64,000 bases of DNA, from assembly GCF_000003855.2 (NCBI RefSeq), contig NW_003101638.1, positions 123,051-187,050 on the forward strand, given 5' to 3'. The translations under genes were made by a program, and so were the position numbers. Under the pieces are notes generated by a model. It was given only the letters and a program-made list of their open reading frames with translations. It searched no databases and was not told the origin of the DNA. Positions 62,218 through 64,000 of this stretch are shown here, one piece after another (position 1 is the first letter of the stretch; each line of letters opens with the position of its first letter). The stretch is from Blastomyces gilchristii SLH14081. Taxonomy: Eukaryota > Ascomycota > Eurotiomycetes > Onygenales > Ajellomycetaceae.

Positions 62218-62526
62218 TGTAAGAGGCCTACGCCGAATAGATCGGTATAATATTGATAGGTCTTATATAACAAAGATAAAAATGTTAGAGAAGGAAAGAA
62301 AGAGAAAGTGTGAGAATCAGTGATTGAGATGGATATTTATACATGTATGTGGTGGTGTATGCAGTGGAGCTTCGGGGCGGAAGAATATACATGTGTTTGT
62401 AGCAGCTGAGAATCAGTGATTGAGAATAACTGAGAATCAGAGTGTACATGTTCAAGAATGAAGTGATTAGAATCTGTGAAGTGTAATGAAATAGTCTATA
62501 TGATTGATCAGGCGCAGCCTGTCATA
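62218..62526 (-). repeat. Gypsy-4 3' LTR
   Basis: Begins tgtaagaggcctacgccgaa and ends cctgtcata (mutated from ...gccaca). Left half little mutated, right half more so. Confidence 0.85.
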
Positions 62527-64000
62527 TTAGCTCCTTCTTTCAGAAGCAGTTCTCATTGATCAAGGATCACTGTTTCAGATAATATGAAACTCAGAGTTCA
62601 GGTCTGTTAATTATAGCTGACTCATTTCATAAGATATTATCAGCTGCAGTTATAGAGTCTCTTATTGAGAATATTCTCAATCTCTCACTCAAGCTCATTA
62701 TCTTCTTCTATGATGTCTGGTGACTGTCAGTCAGAAGTTAGTTGAGAAGAGAATGAATCAGTGACAGTGCAGCAGAGCAAGCTTGTATAAAATACATTAT
62801 GAATTTCTGATGATATGTCAAGACAGTAGTTGTGACTATCTAGAACTTCTATCACTTTATACTTGACATGATGATAATCTAGTATATGAGATAAATATGT
62901 AGTTTGTATATTCTTAAGATTCAATCATATCAGATCTTCTATCTTATATTGTTCAGCAGAATCTCAGTGAATATTGATTTGATTCTCTTAATCTTGTTTC
63001 ACAGTTATTATAAAGACCTCTGCTTAATCACAGATATCTCAGAGCTTTATTACTATATTATCAGTGATCTGAATCAGACTGCAGAGATCTGATATGAACT
63101 GTATAATCTCTAGAAGATTCAACACTTTCATGTGATATTTATGTATAAGAAAGAATGAGCTTATATCTGTTAAAACAGCATCTCAACTGTTGATAGCAAT
63201 CTCTGTGTATAGAAGAAGATCATGTTAATCATCTTATAAGTGATTACAGAACTTACAGAGATAATTCTTCATAGTCTGAATTATTCATTCTGATATATCA
63301 TCAGTCTCAGAATGATAGGCAGTTGATAGACAGTATATAATCTTAAGAACTTGACAGATTCTTGTTTAGAGAATGCTTATAAATTAACAGCTCTGATCTA
63401 ATACTATAGATCTCAGTAATTTATACATTCAATAGAACAGACTCTGTAGAAAAGCTTTAATAACTTATTCAGTATTTATCTTATTACAAGATTTCAATAT
63501 TACATCTTTGCTCAGTTGATTTATAATGATCAGAATGTTTCTATAACTCTTACTCTTAGATAGATTGATAGTGAAGTTAATTACTACATCTTATCAGATT
63601 CTATCAGAGATATTAAGTGATTTTAATAGATCTTTTCTACAGTTCTTTCATGAGATAATAGAAGAACAGTGATTACAGTTTCAGATAAAGTATCTGATAC
63701 TATTTAATATCTTAGATCAGTAGAACTCTCAGAAGACTATTCTATACAGTTATTCACAGCCTGAATAACTGATTATACATGAATTATGCATCTCTTGCAT
63801 TATCTGAGTGTATAAGAATTCAGAGTGAGAGACTCAGTGTTATTCATGAAATTGTAAAGTGTTATTATCATTGATTGAATATTCTGAGATATTAATTCTT
63901 ATACATAGTTCTGAGGAAAATCAGAATGCTTCTTGATATACTGCTTTGATAAGAGTCTGAAGAAGTTCATCTGTCTGAGCTGCTGTATATCACAGTTTAT
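62218..64000 (-). mobile_element. Gypsy-4: partial chromodomain Gypsy
   Basis: 3' LTR at 62218-62526 (309 bp), then the polypurine tract, chromodomain (about 62600-62695), integrase C-terminal domain (62727-62924, with LDSHNYCLDISSEIHNVFYT resembling the HPVFHVSLL block) and integrase core running out of the window. Same family as Gypsy-1 and Gypsy-3. Only 16 bp separate it from Gypsy-3. Confidence 0.85.

Overview
The window looks like a filamentous ascomycete chromosome, most likely an Onygenales/Ajellomycetaceae mould of the Blastomyces-Emmonsia kind. This is inferred from short GT-AG introns of 60-80 nt with CTAAC/CTGAT-type branch sites, the gene families present, and above all the isochore structure. 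A roughly 17 kb GC-balanced gene island (about 26946-44015) sits between two very AT-rich blocks made almost wholly of mutated, nested transposons. A 250-base assembly gap lies at 26481-26730.

Left block (1-26945). A LINE tail fragment (minus) is followed by a tRNA-Leu-like sequence, then a truncated hAT-like DNA transposon (1278-7254, minus) carrying a SINE-like insert (1444-1829) and a 5'-truncated LINE (3513-5062). Next comes a chromodomain Gypsy element (Gypsy-1, 7362-20405, plus). Its 5' LTR was split by a second chromodomain Gypsy (Gypsy-2, 7465-14742, minus). The block ends with a Copia element (Copia-2, 21204-26945, minus) whose right LTR forms the edge of the gene island.

Gene island. 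It holds an ankyrin-repeat fragment next to Copia-2 and four well supported genes. These are a PPZ-type Ser/Thr phosphatase (30947-32773, plus), the CAF-1 WD40 subunit Cac2 (35520-38198, minus), a twin CX9C protein (40039-41107, minus), and an Ame1/CENP-U-like inner kinetochore protein (41424-43779, plus). The last two are divergently transcribed from a 316 bp promoter. They have ordinary housekeeping roles (salt and cell-wall signalling, nucleosome assembly, probable mitochondrial assembly, kinetochore) and do not form a cluster.

Right block (44016-64000). Copia-1 (44016-55869, minus) has 108 bp LTRs and contains a nested hAT-like element (45501-53702) with an exact 8 bp target duplication. 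That hAT is the inverted relative of the one in the left block and carries its own SINE copy. A short spacer leads to Gypsy-3 (56522-62201, minus) and the start of Gypsy-4 (62218 to the window end, minus).

Insertion history can be read directly. Target-site duplications are visible for Gypsy-1, Gypsy-2, Copia-1, Copia-2, hAT-B, both SINEs and the LINE. The two inverted hAT copies provide empty sites for each other's insertions. All repeat copies show C-to-T / G-to-A decay that has nearly eliminated CG, CC and GG while leaving CA/TG and CT/AG common, so Trp codons have become TGA. I found no CRISPR array, operon or secondary-metabolite cluster. The most interesting material is the SINE/LINE pair sharing a 3' tail, the hAT with dispersed internal motifs, and the sharp mutation boundaries at the LTRs facing the genes.
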